NCBI GenBank assembly: GCA_903831935.1
Contig: CAIKZP010000155.1
Span: 1-51,858, forward strand
Source: an uncultured Bacteroidota bacterium
GTDB taxonomy: Bacteria; Bacteroidota; Bacteroidia; Chitinophagales; Chitinophagaceae
Length of the DNA stretch: 51,858 nucleotides
Reading direction: 5' to 3'
This document shows positions 17,603-26,709 of the stretch, piece after piece; the stretch's first letter is position 1, and the number at the start of each line of letters is the position of its first letter. Made by a program: the position numbers and the translations under genes. Below the pieces are notes generated by a model. It saw only the letters and a list, made by a program, of their open reading frames with translations. It was not told the origin of the DNA and made no database searches.

Positions 17603-18283
17603 TTAACGAGTTGGTTCTTGTAAAATATCTATGAATTCAGCACTAGCCATTTCCATTTTATTGGCGGTCTTGTCTATTTGTGTGCTTAAATAATTATGAC
17701 CAACATAAGCAATCAAACCGATTATTAAACCAGTGGCAGAAGTAATCATTTTGGTATAAATCCCTCCAGCAATGGTGTTTAAAGTATACTCTCCTGTAGA
17801 TGCAATTCCATAAAACAGTTGTACCATTCCAACAATGGTTCCTAAAAACCCAAACATTGGTGCAATACCTGCTATCAATGAAAGAATCGATAGGTTTCTT
17901 TCCATTTGATACATTTCGAGCTTGCCCACATTCTCCATACTTTTTTCAATGGCATCAATAGGTTTGCCAATTCGTTGCACCCCTTTATCAATCATACGCG
18001 CAACAGGGTTGTTGGTGTTTTTTGTTAGGCTTCTTGCAGCTGAAACATTGCCGGTAACAATATTGTCACGAATAATACGCATAAAATTGTCATCTATTCT
18101 TGATGCTTTTTTAATAGCAATTAATCGCTCTACAAAAACAAAAATAGCCGCTGCTAATAAAATATACAGGGGATACATAATAAATCCCCCTTTTTCCAAC
18201 AAACGCCACATAGAAATTTGTTCAGGCGCAGGTAAAGCTGCAGCCGCTTTTTGTAGGGTATCTATTTGCAACAAATCAAACAT
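17603..18283 (-). CDS. exbB: MotA/TolQ/ExbB proton channel protein
   Basis: Inner-membrane stator subunit of 226 residues with three TM helices (about 33-52, 135-157, 177-200). The family core GIAPMFGFLGTIVGM and GIYTKMITSATGLIIGLIAYVG is intact. Works with ExbD to energise outer-membrane TonB-dependent transport, such as the receptor at 45.6-48.2 kb. Downstream of an SPFH gene with a 43-nt gap, in a leftward pepT-SPFH-exbB-exbD group. Confidence 0.9.
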   Translation of the reverse strand: MFDLLQIDTLQKAAAALPAPEQISMWRLLEKGGFIMYPLYILLAAAIFVFVERLIAIKKASRIDDNFMRIIRDNIVTGNVSAARSLTKNTNNPVARMIDKGVQRIGKPIDAIEKSMENVGKLEMYQMERNLSILSLIAGIAPMFGFLGTIVGMVQLFYGIASTGEYTLNTIAGGIYTKMITSATGLIIGLIAYVGHNYLSTQIDKTANKMEMASAEFIDILQEPTR

Positions 18284-18326
18284 CGATTGTAAATTTAAAG
18301 TGAGCTAAAATTTATAAAATAGTAAA

Positions 18327-19256
18327 TTATTTTTTATCTGTATTCATTTTTACCATCCCCATTATTTGGTGCATGGTGTTTTGCATTCCTTCAGGACTGC
18401 CGTCTAAAAACAACATATTTCCTTTGCCTAATTCTGCAAAATTTTTAATGGCTTCGGTCCACATGCTAAATAAAATAACATTGGTATCTAAATTGGCTTG
18501 CTTCATTTGTTCTGCTGCCTGACTCATACCCTTGGCCACTTCTTCTCTAAACAATGCTACACCTTGTCCGCGCAAACGTGCTGCTTCTCTTTCTGCTTCT
18601 GCTGCAATTTTTATTGCATTACCTTCTGCCTCAGCGGCTTTTGTTTTTGTTATTAATAATGCTTGTCCTTCATTTTCTGCAGCAGCTTTTAAATTATTAC
18701 TAGCTACTACTCTACTCATGCTTTCCATAATCACTTGGTCGAAAGTAATATCATTGATTTGTAAATCTTGTAAATGATAACCCCATCCTTCTAAGGACTG
18801 ATCAATTTGTTCTTTTACAAATTCTACAATTTCTCTACGAAGCAATAAAATTTCGGCTTGTTTTTTTGTAGCTACAAATCCGCGAATACTTCCTTCAACA
18901 GTGCGAATTAAAGCTTGCATTAAATCTTTATCACTAATAAATTTAAATGCTACATTTTTAATAGACTCTTCGTCTTGATTAATTACCGAATACAATAACA
19001 TGCTTTTAAAATACACATTCGCTTGATCAAGTGTAACCGCCTGAAATTCTAATTCAACAGAGCGATTTTGAATGCTCACCGTTTTAAACACTTGTTCTAA
19101 AAGTGGTAATTTGAAATTTAATCCTGGGCGCAAAATCCTGCGATATTTACCAAACATGGTAATCACCGCAATAGTGCCTTGATTAACTGTTACCAATCCG
19201 CTAAATATAATAAAGAGCACCGCTAGTATCCACCAGTATTCTAATAAGATGTTCAT
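18327..19256 (-). CDS. SPFH/band 7 (stomatin/paraslipin-like) membrane protein
   Basis: Membrane-scaffold protein of 309 residues: one N-terminal TM helix (about 7-26), a band-7 domain starting VNQGTIAVITMFGKYRRILRPGLNF, and a long Ala/Glu-rich coiled coil (AEAEGNAIKIAAEAEREAAR, about 205-235). ATG at 19256 lies 4 nt after the pepT stop, indicating tight coupling; longer starts would overlap pepT. Such proteins organise membrane microdomains and often pair with NfeD proteases; none is seen here. Confidence 0.9.
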   Translation of the reverse strand: MNILLEYWWILAVLFIIFSGLVTVNQGTIAVITMFGKYRRILRPGLNFKLPLLEQVFKTVSIQNRSVELEFQAVTLDQANVYFKSMLLYSVINQDEESIKNVAFKFISDKDLMQALIRTVEGSIRGFVATKKQAEILLLRREIVEFVKEQIDQSLEGWGYHLQDLQINDITFDQVIMESMSRVVASNNLKAAAENEGQALLITKTKAAEAEGNAIKIAAEAEREAARLRGQGVALFREEVAKGMSQAAEQMKQANLDTNVILFSMWTEAIKNFAELGKGNMLFLDGSPEGMQNTMHQIMGMVKMNTDKK

Positions 19257-19260
19257 GGTT

Positions 19261-20565
19261 TTAAATTTTGTGTAAGTTAGTATTCTGCGCACAATTTTCA
19301 AGCACAGATTTCTGTTCCCATACTTGAACTAGCTCCACCAATACTTGAATGGCTTTTTCCATATCGCGTACGCCAATCCATTCTTTCTTACTGTGTATGG
19401 CTTGCATGCCTGTAAAGATATTGGCACAAGGCAGTCCAATAAAGCTCAAACGGCTTCCATCGGTTCCGCCTCTAATAGGAATTTTAACAAAATCTACACC
19501 AACACGCGCATAAGCTTCCCTTGCATTTACTTCTACTTGCGGAAACTGGTCGAGCACTTCTTTCATATTTCTATACTGCTCCTTTACTTCAAATTCCATA
19601 GTTGCTTTGGGATATTGCTGCACCACTTTTTCAGCAATGGTTTTTAGTTGCTGCTCGTAGTCTAGTAATTTATTCGTATCAAAATCACGTACTATCAATT
19701 CAATAGTTGCTTTTTCTGAAAGCCCTTCTACACTTACAGGATGCACAAACCCTTGCCTGCCATCTGTTGTTTCTGGCGACCATCCGTCTTTGGGCAGTGC
19801 AGCTAAAACTTCTCCTGCAATTTTTATGGCATTCACCAATTTATTTTTTCCATCTCCTGGATGTGCTATCACCCCATTAATGGTAATAATAGCAGCATCA
19901 GCACTAAAAGTTTCGTCTTCAAAACTACCCAACGCACCACCATCTAATGTATAACCAAAATCAGCGCCTAATTTTTGCATGTTTAAATGATCTGTTCCTC
20001 TGCCAACTTCTTCATCGGGCGTAAAAACAATGCGCACATCACCATGTATTATAGTAGGATTTTGCTGCAAGTATTTAGCCAATTCCATGATAATGGCAAC
20101 ACCTGCTTTATCATCACCACCAAGCAAGGTATTACCACTTGCTGTAATAATCGTTTGGCCAATATGTTCTAATAAATAAGGATATTTTTCGGGCGATAAA
20201 ACTTGTGTATTATCATCTGGCAAAACAATATTAGCACCGTTGTAATTGCTATGTACAATAGGTTTTACATGAAACCCACTACAATCTGGGGCGGTATCTA
20301 CATGCGCACAAAAACATACCACTGGAACTTTATTCGCACTATTTGATGGAATGATGGCATACACATAACCAAATTCATCGGAATGTGCATCAACAATACC
20401 CATCTCTACTAATTCGTCTGCCAATAATTTTGATAAGTTTTTCTGCTTTTCTGTAGAGGGCACAGCAGAACTTGTTGGATCACTCTGCGTATCTATTTGC
20501 ACGTATCTACAAAAACGGTCAATAAGCGTAAGATTCGTATTCAATGGAAACTGTTTTACTTGCAA
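19261..20565 (-). CDS. pepT: Peptidase T (tripeptide aminopeptidase), TTG start
   Basis: M20-family zinc tripeptidase of 434 residues. Metal and catalytic residues are all present: H88 and D90 (AHVDTAP), D151 (GGDD), E185/E186 (PDEEVGRG), D208 (TLDGG) and the late His in GMQAIHSKKEW. There is no ATG near the family start; an in-frame TAA lies 18 nt upstream, so TTG at 20565 is the likely initiator, giving MQVKQFPLN. Heads the leftward group with SPFH and exbBD, though functional linkage is not obvious. Confidence 0.92.
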   Translation of the reverse strand: MQVKQFPLNTNLTLIDRFCRYVQIDTQSDPTSSAVPSTEKQKNLSKLLADELVEMGIVDAHSDEFGYVYAIIPSNSANKVPVVCFCAHVDTAPDCSGFHVKPIVHSNYNGANIVLPDDNTQVLSPEKYPYLLEHIGQTIITASGNTLLGGDDKAGVAIIMELAKYLQQNPTIIHGDVRIVFTPDEEVGRGTDHLNMQKLGADFGYTLDGGALGSFEDETFSADAAIITINGVIAHPGDGKNKLVNAIKIAGEVLAALPKDGWSPETTDGRQGFVHPVSVEGLSEKATIELIVRDFDTNKLLDYEQQLKTIAEKVVQQYPKATMEFEVKEQYRNMKEVLDQFPQVEVNAREAYARVGVDFVKIPIRGGTDGSRLSFIGLPCANIFTGMQAIHSKKEWIGVRDMEKAIQVLVELVQVWEQKSVLENCAQNTNLHKI

Positions 20566-20605
20566 GATAATAGAGAATATTTATTGCTGTATAGATAGTT
20601 GCTCA

Positions 20606-20639
20606 TAAAAAAACTGCCCAACAAAAACTGTTGGGCAGT
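20606..20639 (-). terminator. Intrinsic terminator of the FKBP gene
   Basis: Perfect 11-bp stem ACTGCCCAACA/TGTTGGGCAGT with loop AAAAC; on the minus strand it is followed by seven T's. It lies between the FKBP stop (20666) and the pepT start. Confidence 0.88.
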
Positions 20640-20665
20640 AATATACCGAGTAAACGAAAAATCAT

Positions 20666-21118
20666 TTAAGGCATAATAATCATACTCTTTGCATCTATTG
20701 CTACTAGCTCTAAATCAAAGGTTAAATCTTCACCAGCCAAAGGATGGTTTGCGTCTAAAACAACAACTTCATCACGAACTTCCACAATCACTACTGGAAA
20801 GTTTTGACCTTCATTATTGCTCATATTCAACTGCATTCCTACTTCAGGAACCATATCGGCTGGAAAACGATCTTTTGGAAACTCCATCACCATATCTTCC
20901 TGTTTAGGACCATAGGCTTCAGTAACTGGGATCAAAATTGTCTTTTTTTCACCAACTGTCATTCCAGTAACACCGGCATCGAAACCAGGAATTACCATAC
21001 CACCACCTACTTCAAACTCAAGTGGTTCGCGGCCTTCAGAAGAATCGAAAGTACTACCATCGGTTAGCTTTCCATGATAATGTACTTTTACAGTATCACC
21101 TTTTTTAACTTGTTGCAT
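20666..21118 (-). CDS. FKBP-type peptidyl-prolyl isomerase, SlyD-like
   Basis: A 150-residue prolyl isomerase and chaperone. FKBP part: VKVHYHGKLTDGSTFDSS and VIPGFDAGVTGM; an insert-in-flap domain follows; the end NHPLAGEDLTFDLELVAI is the SlyD hallmark. No signal peptide and no His-rich nickel tail. ATG at 21118 is chosen because the upstream in-frame residues have no family match. Has its own promoter-like box and terminator, so it is probably monocistronic. Confidence 0.92.
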   Translation of the reverse strand: MQQVKKGDTVKVHYHGKLTDGSTFDSSEGREPLEFEVGGGMVIPGFDAGVTGMTVGEKKTILIPVTEAYGPKQEDMVMEFPKDRFPADMVPEVGMQLNMSNNEGQNFPVVIVEVRDEVVVLDANHPLAGEDLTFDLELVAIDAKSMIIMP

Positions 21119-21158
21119 GTTTTTGATTTGTAATTGAAAGAAATACCAAATTCCGCGG

Positions 21159-21166
21159 CAAAAGTA
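21159..21166 (-). promoter_or_regulatory. Candidate -7 box for the FKBP gene
   Basis: Minus-strand TACTTTTG, an exact TAnnTTTG match 40 nt upstream of the ATG at 21118. Confidence 0.5.
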
Positions 21167-21228
21167 CAATCCAAAAACAAAAAGAAGGAAGTAAATTTTA
21201 GTTAACTTTCGGCCCTAAAGCTTCTTAA

Positions 21229-22527
21229 ATGAAAAAATGGCCTTTTTGTATTGTATTTGCACTAATAATTGGCAGCAGTTTTGCGCAACCTGCCTCATTT
21301 TTAACGCGTAAACCACAAGCAACACCTACTAAAGTTCAAATGAACATATTACCAGGTGCTTATAATACAGCTGCTTACCTACCAATGTTAAAAAATAAAC
21401 GTATTGGCATTTTTGCTAACCATACCGCTACTATTGGCAATACGCATTTAGTAGATTCATTAATTAAACTGGGCATTAAAATTACCATTGCATTCGGACC
21501 AGAACACGGTTTTCGTGGCAAAGCTGATGCTGGCGAAAAAGTAGACAACTATATTGACTCTGCCACTGGCATCCCTGTCATTTCATTATACGGTAAAAAA
21601 AGAAGGCCTTCTACCGACGATTTAAAAGATGTTGACATTCTTTTATTTGACATACAAGATGTTGGTACTCGCTACTATACATTTATTTCTTCTTTACAAT
21701 CTTTTATGGAAGCGGCTTTTGAAAATAACAAACCCTTGCTTATACTAGATCGTCCTAATCCAAATGGTTTTTTTGTGGATGGACCAGTGTTAGATACAGC
21801 TTTTAAAAGTTTTATTGGTATGCAACCAATACCCATTGTTTACGGAATGACAATTGGCGAATACGCAAAAATGTTGGCAGGCGAAAAATGGTTAACAGCA
21901 CAAGCCAATGAAAAATATACAAAAATACAAGTAGCAAAAAAAACTGTTGATACGCCATTTTTATTTACAATTATTCCTTGCAGCAATTATACACACCAAT
22001 CAAAATATGAATTGCCTGTTAAACCTTCTCCTAATTTACCAGATATGAGTTCTACTTATTGGTATGGCTCTAGTTGCTTTTTTGAAGGCACTATTTTAAG
22101 TGAAGGACGCGGCACAGACCATCCATTTGCCATATTTGGACATCCTAGTTTGCCAAATAATTTATACGCTTTTACACCTACCAGCAGAGACGGTGCAAAG
22201 GATCCAAAATTAAAAGACCAACAATGTTATGGTTGGAATTTATTTGGAACAAAAGAAATGGTTTTAAAAGCAATAGATGGCAAGGTTCAAATTAAGTATT
22301 TATTAAACGCTTATCAATTGTATCCTGATAAAGAAAACTTTTTCATTAAACCTAAATCGGGCAAAGCAGTAGATTATTTTTTTAATAAACTTGCTGGCAA
22401 TGCTGAATTAATGGAACAAATCAAAGCAGGCGTTTCTGAAGCAGCTATTCGCAAATCTTGGGAACCTAAACTTGCTGCATTTAAAAAAATCAGACAGAAA
22501 TATTTGCTATATCCCGATTTTAAATAA
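21229..22527 (+). CDS. DUF1343 protein, NamZ-like exo-beta-N-acetylmuramidase
   Basis: Exported protein of 432 residues with signal peptide (WPFCIVFALIIGSSFAQ). DUF1343 members such as Bacillus NamZ release N-acetylmuramic acid from the non-reducing ends of peptidoglycan fragments. Visible signatures are GIFANHTAT, FGPEHGFRG with the likely catalytic Glu, FDIQDVGTRYYTF and DRPNPNGFFVDGP. It is 19 nt upstream of fmt and probably shares its transcript. A role in cell-wall recycling is likely from family knowledge. Confidence 0.88.
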   Translation: MKKWPFCIVFALIIGSSFAQPASFLTRKPQATPTKVQMNILPGAYNTAAYLPMLKNKRIGIFANHTATIGNTHLVDSLIKLGIKITIAFGPEHGFRGKADAGEKVDNYIDSATGIPVISLYGKKRRPSTDDLKDVDILLFDIQDVGTRYYTFISSLQSFMEAAFENNKPLLILDRPNPNGFFVDGPVLDTAFKSFIGMQPIPIVYGMTIGEYAKMLAGEKWLTAQANEKYTKIQVAKKTVDTPFLFTIIPCSNYTHQSKYELPVKPSPNLPDMSSTYWYGSSCFFEGTILSEGRGTDHPFAIFGHPSLPNNLYAFTPTSRDGAKDPKLKDQQCYGWNLFGTKEMVLKAIDGKVQIKYLLNAYQLYPDKENFFIKPKSGKAVDYFFNKLAGNAELMEQIKAGVSEAAIRKSWEPKLAAFKKIRQKYLLYPDFK

Positions 22528-22546
22528 CAAGAATTATATTCGCCGC

Positions 22547-23515
22547 ATGAACACTGCCAATTCACCAATGCAAGCATTACGCATCATATTCATGGGAACC
22601 CCTGATTTTGCGGTAGCTTCCTTAGATGCATTGGTACAAGCAGGCTGTAATATTATAGGTGTTGTTACTGCACCAGACAAACCTGCAGGACGTGGTATGA
22701 AACTAACAGAGAGTGCCGTTAAAAAATATGCAGTTGAAAAAGCTTTGAATATACTACAGCCCGAAAAATTAAAACACCCCGATTTTATTGCCGCACTAAC
22801 TGCGCTCAAGGCAGATGTACAAGTAGTAGTTGCTTTTAGAATGTTGCCAGAAATCGTTTGGAATATGCCAATATTAGGAACCATTAATTTACACGGATCA
22901 TTACTGCCACAATACCGAGGCGCCGCACCAATTCATTGGGCTGTAATTAATGGAGAATCACAAACTGGTGTAACTACATTTAAATTACAACACACCATAG
23001 ATACTGGCGATATTTTACTTCAAAAAAGTTTTACAATTGGCCAAGATGAAACCACCGGAGAAGTACATGATCGTATGAAAGAAATTGGTGCAAATTTATT
23101 GGTAGAAACCATTCAAGCAATTGCAGAAGGAGCCATACAACCTAGGCCCCAAAACGAATTGATTGACCCAGCCAATATTAAACATGCACCAAAATTATTT
23201 ACAGAGAATTGTCAAATAAACTGGAACCAATCAGCTGCAAGTATTCATAATTTCATTCGCGGATTGTCGCCATTTCCTGGAGCGCTATCAAAACTAGACG
23301 AAAAAATTTTAAAAATATATCGGAGCGAAAAAGAGATTGCCACACATACACATGCTGCTGGCAGTATTTTTACAGATGGCAAACAACTATTAAAATTTGC
23401 AGTAACCGATGGCTATATACACTTGCTAGACCTCCAATTAGAAGGAAAGAAAAGAATGTTGGTTGCTGATTTTTTAAGAGGCTACCGTTCACCAAGTGCT
23501 ATAGTAATTAACTAG
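22547..23515 (+). CDS. fmt: Methionyl-tRNA formyltransferase
   Basis: Formylates initiator Met-tRNA with 10-formyl-tetrahydrofolate. The protein (322 residues from the ATG at 22547; a later ATG at 22568 is also plausible) shows RIIFMGTPDFA at the N-terminus, LHGSLLPQYRGAAPI with the catalytic His, and TIDTGDILLQ with the Asp. A C-terminal OB-fold domain begins at about residue 215. Overlaps the converging rhodanese gene by 4 nt at the stop. Confidence 0.94.
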   Translation: MNTANSPMQALRIIFMGTPDFAVASLDALVQAGCNIIGVVTAPDKPAGRGMKLTESAVKKYAVEKALNILQPEKLKHPDFIAALTALKADVQVVVAFRMLPEIVWNMPILGTINLHGSLLPQYRGAAPIHWAVINGESQTGVTTFKLQHTIDTGDILLQKSFTIGQDETTGEVHDRMKEIGANLLVETIQAIAEGAIQPRPQNELIDPANIKHAPKLFTENCQINWNQSAASIHNFIRGLSPFPGALSKLDEKILKIYRSEKEIATHTHAAGSIFTDGKQLLKFAVTDGYIHLLDLQLEGKKRMLVADFLRGYRSPSAIVIN

Positions 23516-24207
23516 TTGCTCAATTGCTTTTTTAATTCAGCAAAATCAACAACACCTTGTTTGCGCCAAACTTCTACCCCTTTTTTGTAGATGATAAAAA
23601 CAGGTAATGCCTCCACTTTCATTTGCTGCATTACATTTATATCCATCCCGCCATCAACTTTTACTAACGAAAACTTTAATGATGCTTGTGCTTGTAATTT
23701 TTGCAATACTGGTTCCATTGTTTTACATGGCGGGCACCACTGTGCACCAAAATCTACTAATACAACTGGGGCTGCTTTTGTAGATGCCATATAAGTTTCC
23801 ATTGTTAATTGTGCGGTATTAGACATTGCTTCTACGGGCTTTCCTTCCATTTTCCAAGCAGTTAAGCCGCCTTGTAAATTTTGCACATTTGTAAAGCCAT
23901 TGGCTGTTAAATATTTTGCTGCGTTACCACTTCTCATACCCGATGCACAATACACCAACAAAGGCTTCAACTTGTCTAAATATTTTATACGATCAATAAA
24001 TTGTGCTTGGTTGTTCCAATCTGCTTGTAATGCATTTTTTAAATGCCCTGACTGATATTCACCGGCGGTACGTACGTCTAATAATTGAAATGTATTAGTG
24101 TTGATTGCCGATTCAAAAGCAGCAACATTTAAACTTCCATTCTGCGCTTGTGAATCGCAAGCCGCAAATAATACCACTATCAAAATAGCTGCAAATAATT
24201 TATTCAT
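23512..24207 (-). CDS. Lipoprotein with fused rhodanese and thioredoxin domains
   Basis: A 231-residue exported lipoprotein: signal peptide ending in lipobox LFAAC with lipidated C17, a rhodanese domain (about 25-125) with catalytic C87 in YCASGMRS, then a thioredoxin domain (about 133-231) with active site WCPPC (C158, C161). Both active sites look intact. It could move sulfane sulfur and reduce the resulting persulfide in the periplasm, which is inference. Last gene of the thyA operon, 12 nt after the LysM gene. Confidence 0.88.
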   Translation of the reverse strand: MNKLFAAILIVVLFAACDSQAQNGSLNVAAFESAINTNTFQLLDVRTAGEYQSGHLKNALQADWNNQAQFIDRIKYLDKLKPLLVYCASGMRSGNAAKYLTANGFTNVQNLQGGLTAWKMEGKPVEAMSNTAQLTMETYMASTKAAPVVLVDFGAQWCPPCKTMEPVLQKLQAQASLKFSLVKVDGGMDINVMQQMKVEALPVFIIYKKGVEVWRKQGVVDFAELKKQLSN

Positions 24208-24219
24208 CTTTTGTTTAAT

Positions 24220-25263
24220 TTAAAATTCAATATAACTGATACTAACAGTAAAGCGATCTTCTGAAATACCTAATGCCGAGGCTGCTGCATTATTCATTCG
24301 CAACAAAAGTCCTTCTGCTCCTTTGGTTTCAGGCAATGGGCCTAATACTTTGGCGCAAATACTTTTTTTATTTGATGTAGTAATTCGCAAAATTGTTCCT
24401 GGCAAAATTTCATTAGCCAACACATAAAATTTTCTATCAACTACGCCAGAAATTGTTTTAAAAACACCTGCGTCTCCCGTTAAAAATTGGTAAGCCCTAT
24501 TTTTTTCTTGTGCAAAATAACTATGCGCAAAATAACCTTCATCAGTTGGTTTTGGTTTATAATTATACGCTCCATCTGTTTGCTTTTCTGAAACAACCTC
24601 AACAATATTTTTAGTTTGCTTCTTTTTAGGTGTGGCTTTAGTAGATTCAATTGCAGGATTTATAATTACTGGCTTTTCTGCGGGAGGCTCTGGAACAGGC
24701 ACTGGCACTGGCTTCATTTCTCCTACAATTGTTTTTGCGCCATATTTAGCAGCGTCTAATTCATTTGGATTTGGAATAGTATCGTAAGCAATTGCCTGAT
24801 AAGCTGCAGTTGTAAATAATACTTTTTCATTTATTAAAAATCCAATCGTTAAAGGCTTTCCTTCGGGTACATAATCTTCATTGAGGTCATTCCATTTTTT
24901 TAAGGTGTCGATATTTATTTTATTATACCGTTGACTAATTCTAGATAAATTATCGCCAGTTTTAAAAATATAATACACTGGTTGATATTTACCTGCCCTC
25001 GCTTTTTGTACGAAATTATTTTTGGTTAATGGAATCTTTACAAGGTCGCCTTTTTGAATAGTAGCATTTACAGAAACAGCATTGTATTGCGCCAATACAG
25101 CAACAGGAACATCAAACTGAATAGCAAAACTTTTTAATGGTATGCTTCCACTACTTACTCGATTGATATAAAAATTAGCTCCGCTGCCCATCACTACTAG
25201 TCGGTCTTGCGCCAACGCAGTAATAGAAATTAAGCAACCTAAAAAGCAACTAAACAATTTCAT
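24220..25263 (-). CDS. Secreted LysM protein with C-terminal RlpA-like barrel
   Basis: Exported protein of 347 residues: signal peptide (LFSCFLGCLISITALAQ), two LysM-like peptidoglycan-binding units (about 35-75 with FAIQFDVPVAVLAQYN, and 95-145 with YIFKTGDNLSRISQRYN), a Pro/Lys-rich linker, and a C-terminal domain (about 255-347) resembling a double-psi beta-barrel. Expected in the periplasm at the cell wall. ATG at 25263. Lies 12 nt before the rhodanese gene in a leftward operon. Confidence 0.85.
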   Translation of the reverse strand: MKLFSCFLGCLISITALAQDRLVVMGSGANFYINRVSSGSIPLKSFAIQFDVPVAVLAQYNAVSVNATIQKGDLVKIPLTKNNFVQKARAGKYQPVYYIFKTGDNLSRISQRYNKINIDTLKKWNDLNEDYVPEGKPLTIGFLINEKVLFTTAAYQAIAYDTIPNPNELDAAKYGAKTIVGEMKPVPVPVPEPPAEKPVIINPAIESTKATPKKKQTKNIVEVVSEKQTDGAYNYKPKPTDEGYFAHSYFAQEKNRAYQFLTGDAGVFKTISGVVDRKFYVLANEILPGTILRITTSNKKSICAKVLGPLPETKGAEGLLLRMNNAAASALGISEDRFTVSISYIEF

Positions 25264-25311
25264 AATCAACAATCTAGTAATATTCTAAACGCTTTTGGCA
25301 ATATTGTAAAA

Positions 25312-26679
25312 TTAATCTTTTAGTATACGCCATTCAGCAGGATAATAATTATTAATCCTATTGGGTAAAACTTTTGCCCAACCCAAAGACAAACCGCCAA
25401 ATTGCACCAAATTCCATCCATTTATCCCTGAAAATACAAATTCTTTTCGCCTTAAATACTGCAAAGCTTCATTTAAAGGAAGTTCTATAACAGGATAACC
25501 CGCTAATAAGATAGGGCTTAACGCCAATTCATGCGATGGCACAACGTCTTTTCCTTTTAAACTGGCTAGTTCTATACCTGCTTTTTTAATGTATAATTGA
25601 CTGGCTAAAATGCCAATATCCGTCATCCATTCTTCTGGAATTGCCCTAATTGCCCCTGACTGATTAAACAAAGACAGACCAGGAATTAATGGAATCGTAT
25701 CAATAATTTGTTGCTGTTCTGTTTTAGATGCCATTTGAATGGCATTGGCTTTATAGCGTTTATTGTCGGTTGACCCTAGTTTTTGAAACACCGCCAAAAA
25801 AAATCCTTCGCCTTTTACAAGGTTGGGATAAAATCGATAGCCTGCCGCTTGACTATTGGTTGATTGGGTTGAAACAATTCCCCAATTGGGGTCTATTGAT
25901 AGACTGATGCTCTTCATATCCATTGAATCAACCAACCAATCACAAATGGTTTCATCTTCTTCAATTGAATAAGAACAAGTTGCATAAATTAATATTCCAC
26001 CTTCTTTTAAACAAGGCAATGCATCTGCCAGAATGCGCTGCTGACGCTGGTTACATAGTGTAACACTCTCTTCACTCCACTCCTGCATTGCATTCGGATC
26101 TTTTCTAAACAAACCACTGCCACTGCAAGGTGCATCAACCACTATTACATCAAAAAAGCCTGGCAAAGATTGAAAATGCGCAGGATCATTATTGGTAACC
26201 ACTAATGGAGCAGATCCCCATTTGGTACAATTCTCCACTAAAATTGCTGCTCTATTTTTTATCACTTCATTAGCCACCACTAAGCCATCTGTAAAATAAC
26301 TGGCTAATAGGGTTGTTTTACCGCCAGGTGCTGCACAAAGGTCTAATACTTTTTTCCCTGTTGATTCAGGAACAACTTGCGTTATTGCTTGCCATAAAAA
26401 CATACTGCTTGCTTCTTGTACATAATAAGCACCCGCATGTAATAATGGGTCAAATGTAAAAAAAGGACGCTCTGTTAAATACCTGCCGTTTGCACACCAA
26501 GGTATATTTTCTTGTATTGTTAATTGATTTAAGGAAACAGGTTTTGTAGGATTTATTCTGATAGATACCACTTGCTCACCAGACGCATGTACTTGCTCAA
26601 ATGCTTCTTGCTCGAAGCCAGTAGCGGTTTGTAAAGATTGAATGAGTGCAGAGGGTAAAGCCAAAGGAAATTTTTTCAA
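25312..26679 (-). CDS. RsmF/NOL1-NOP2-Sun family rRNA (cytosine-5) methyltransferase
   Basis: SAM-dependent m5C RNA methyltransferase of 455 residues. SAM loop LDLCAAPGGKTTLLA, catalytic motifs DAPCSGSGLFRKDP and ATCSYSIEEDE with both cysteines, and a C-terminal PUA-like region (about 330-455, with LRRKEFVF and LGWAKVLPNRINNYYPAEWRI), which matches the RsmF layout. Target is probably 16S rRNA. Sits in the thyA-folA operon, 30 nt after the O-methyltransferase-like gene. Confidence 0.9.
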   Translation of the reverse strand: MKKFPLALPSALIQSLQTATGFEQEAFEQVHASGEQVVSIRINPTKPVSLNQLTIQENIPWCANGRYLTERPFFTFDPLLHAGAYYVQEASSMFLWQAITQVVPESTGKKVLDLCAAPGGKTTLLASYFTDGLVVANEVIKNRAAILVENCTKWGSAPLVVTNNDPAHFQSLPGFFDVIVVDAPCSGSGLFRKDPNAMQEWSEESVTLCNQRQQRILADALPCLKEGGILIYATCSYSIEEDETICDWLVDSMDMKSISLSIDPNWGIVSTQSTNSQAAGYRFYPNLVKGEGFFLAVFQKLGSTDNKRYKANAIQMASKTEQQQIIDTIPLIPGLSLFNQSGAIRAIPEEWMTDIGILASQLYIKKAGIELASLKGKDVVPSHELALSPILLAGYPVIELPLNEALQYLRRKEFVFSGINGWNLVQFGGLSLGWAKVLPNRINNYYPAEWRILKD

Positions 26680-26709
26680 ATATACAACCTATCACAAAAT
26701 AGGCCGTTT

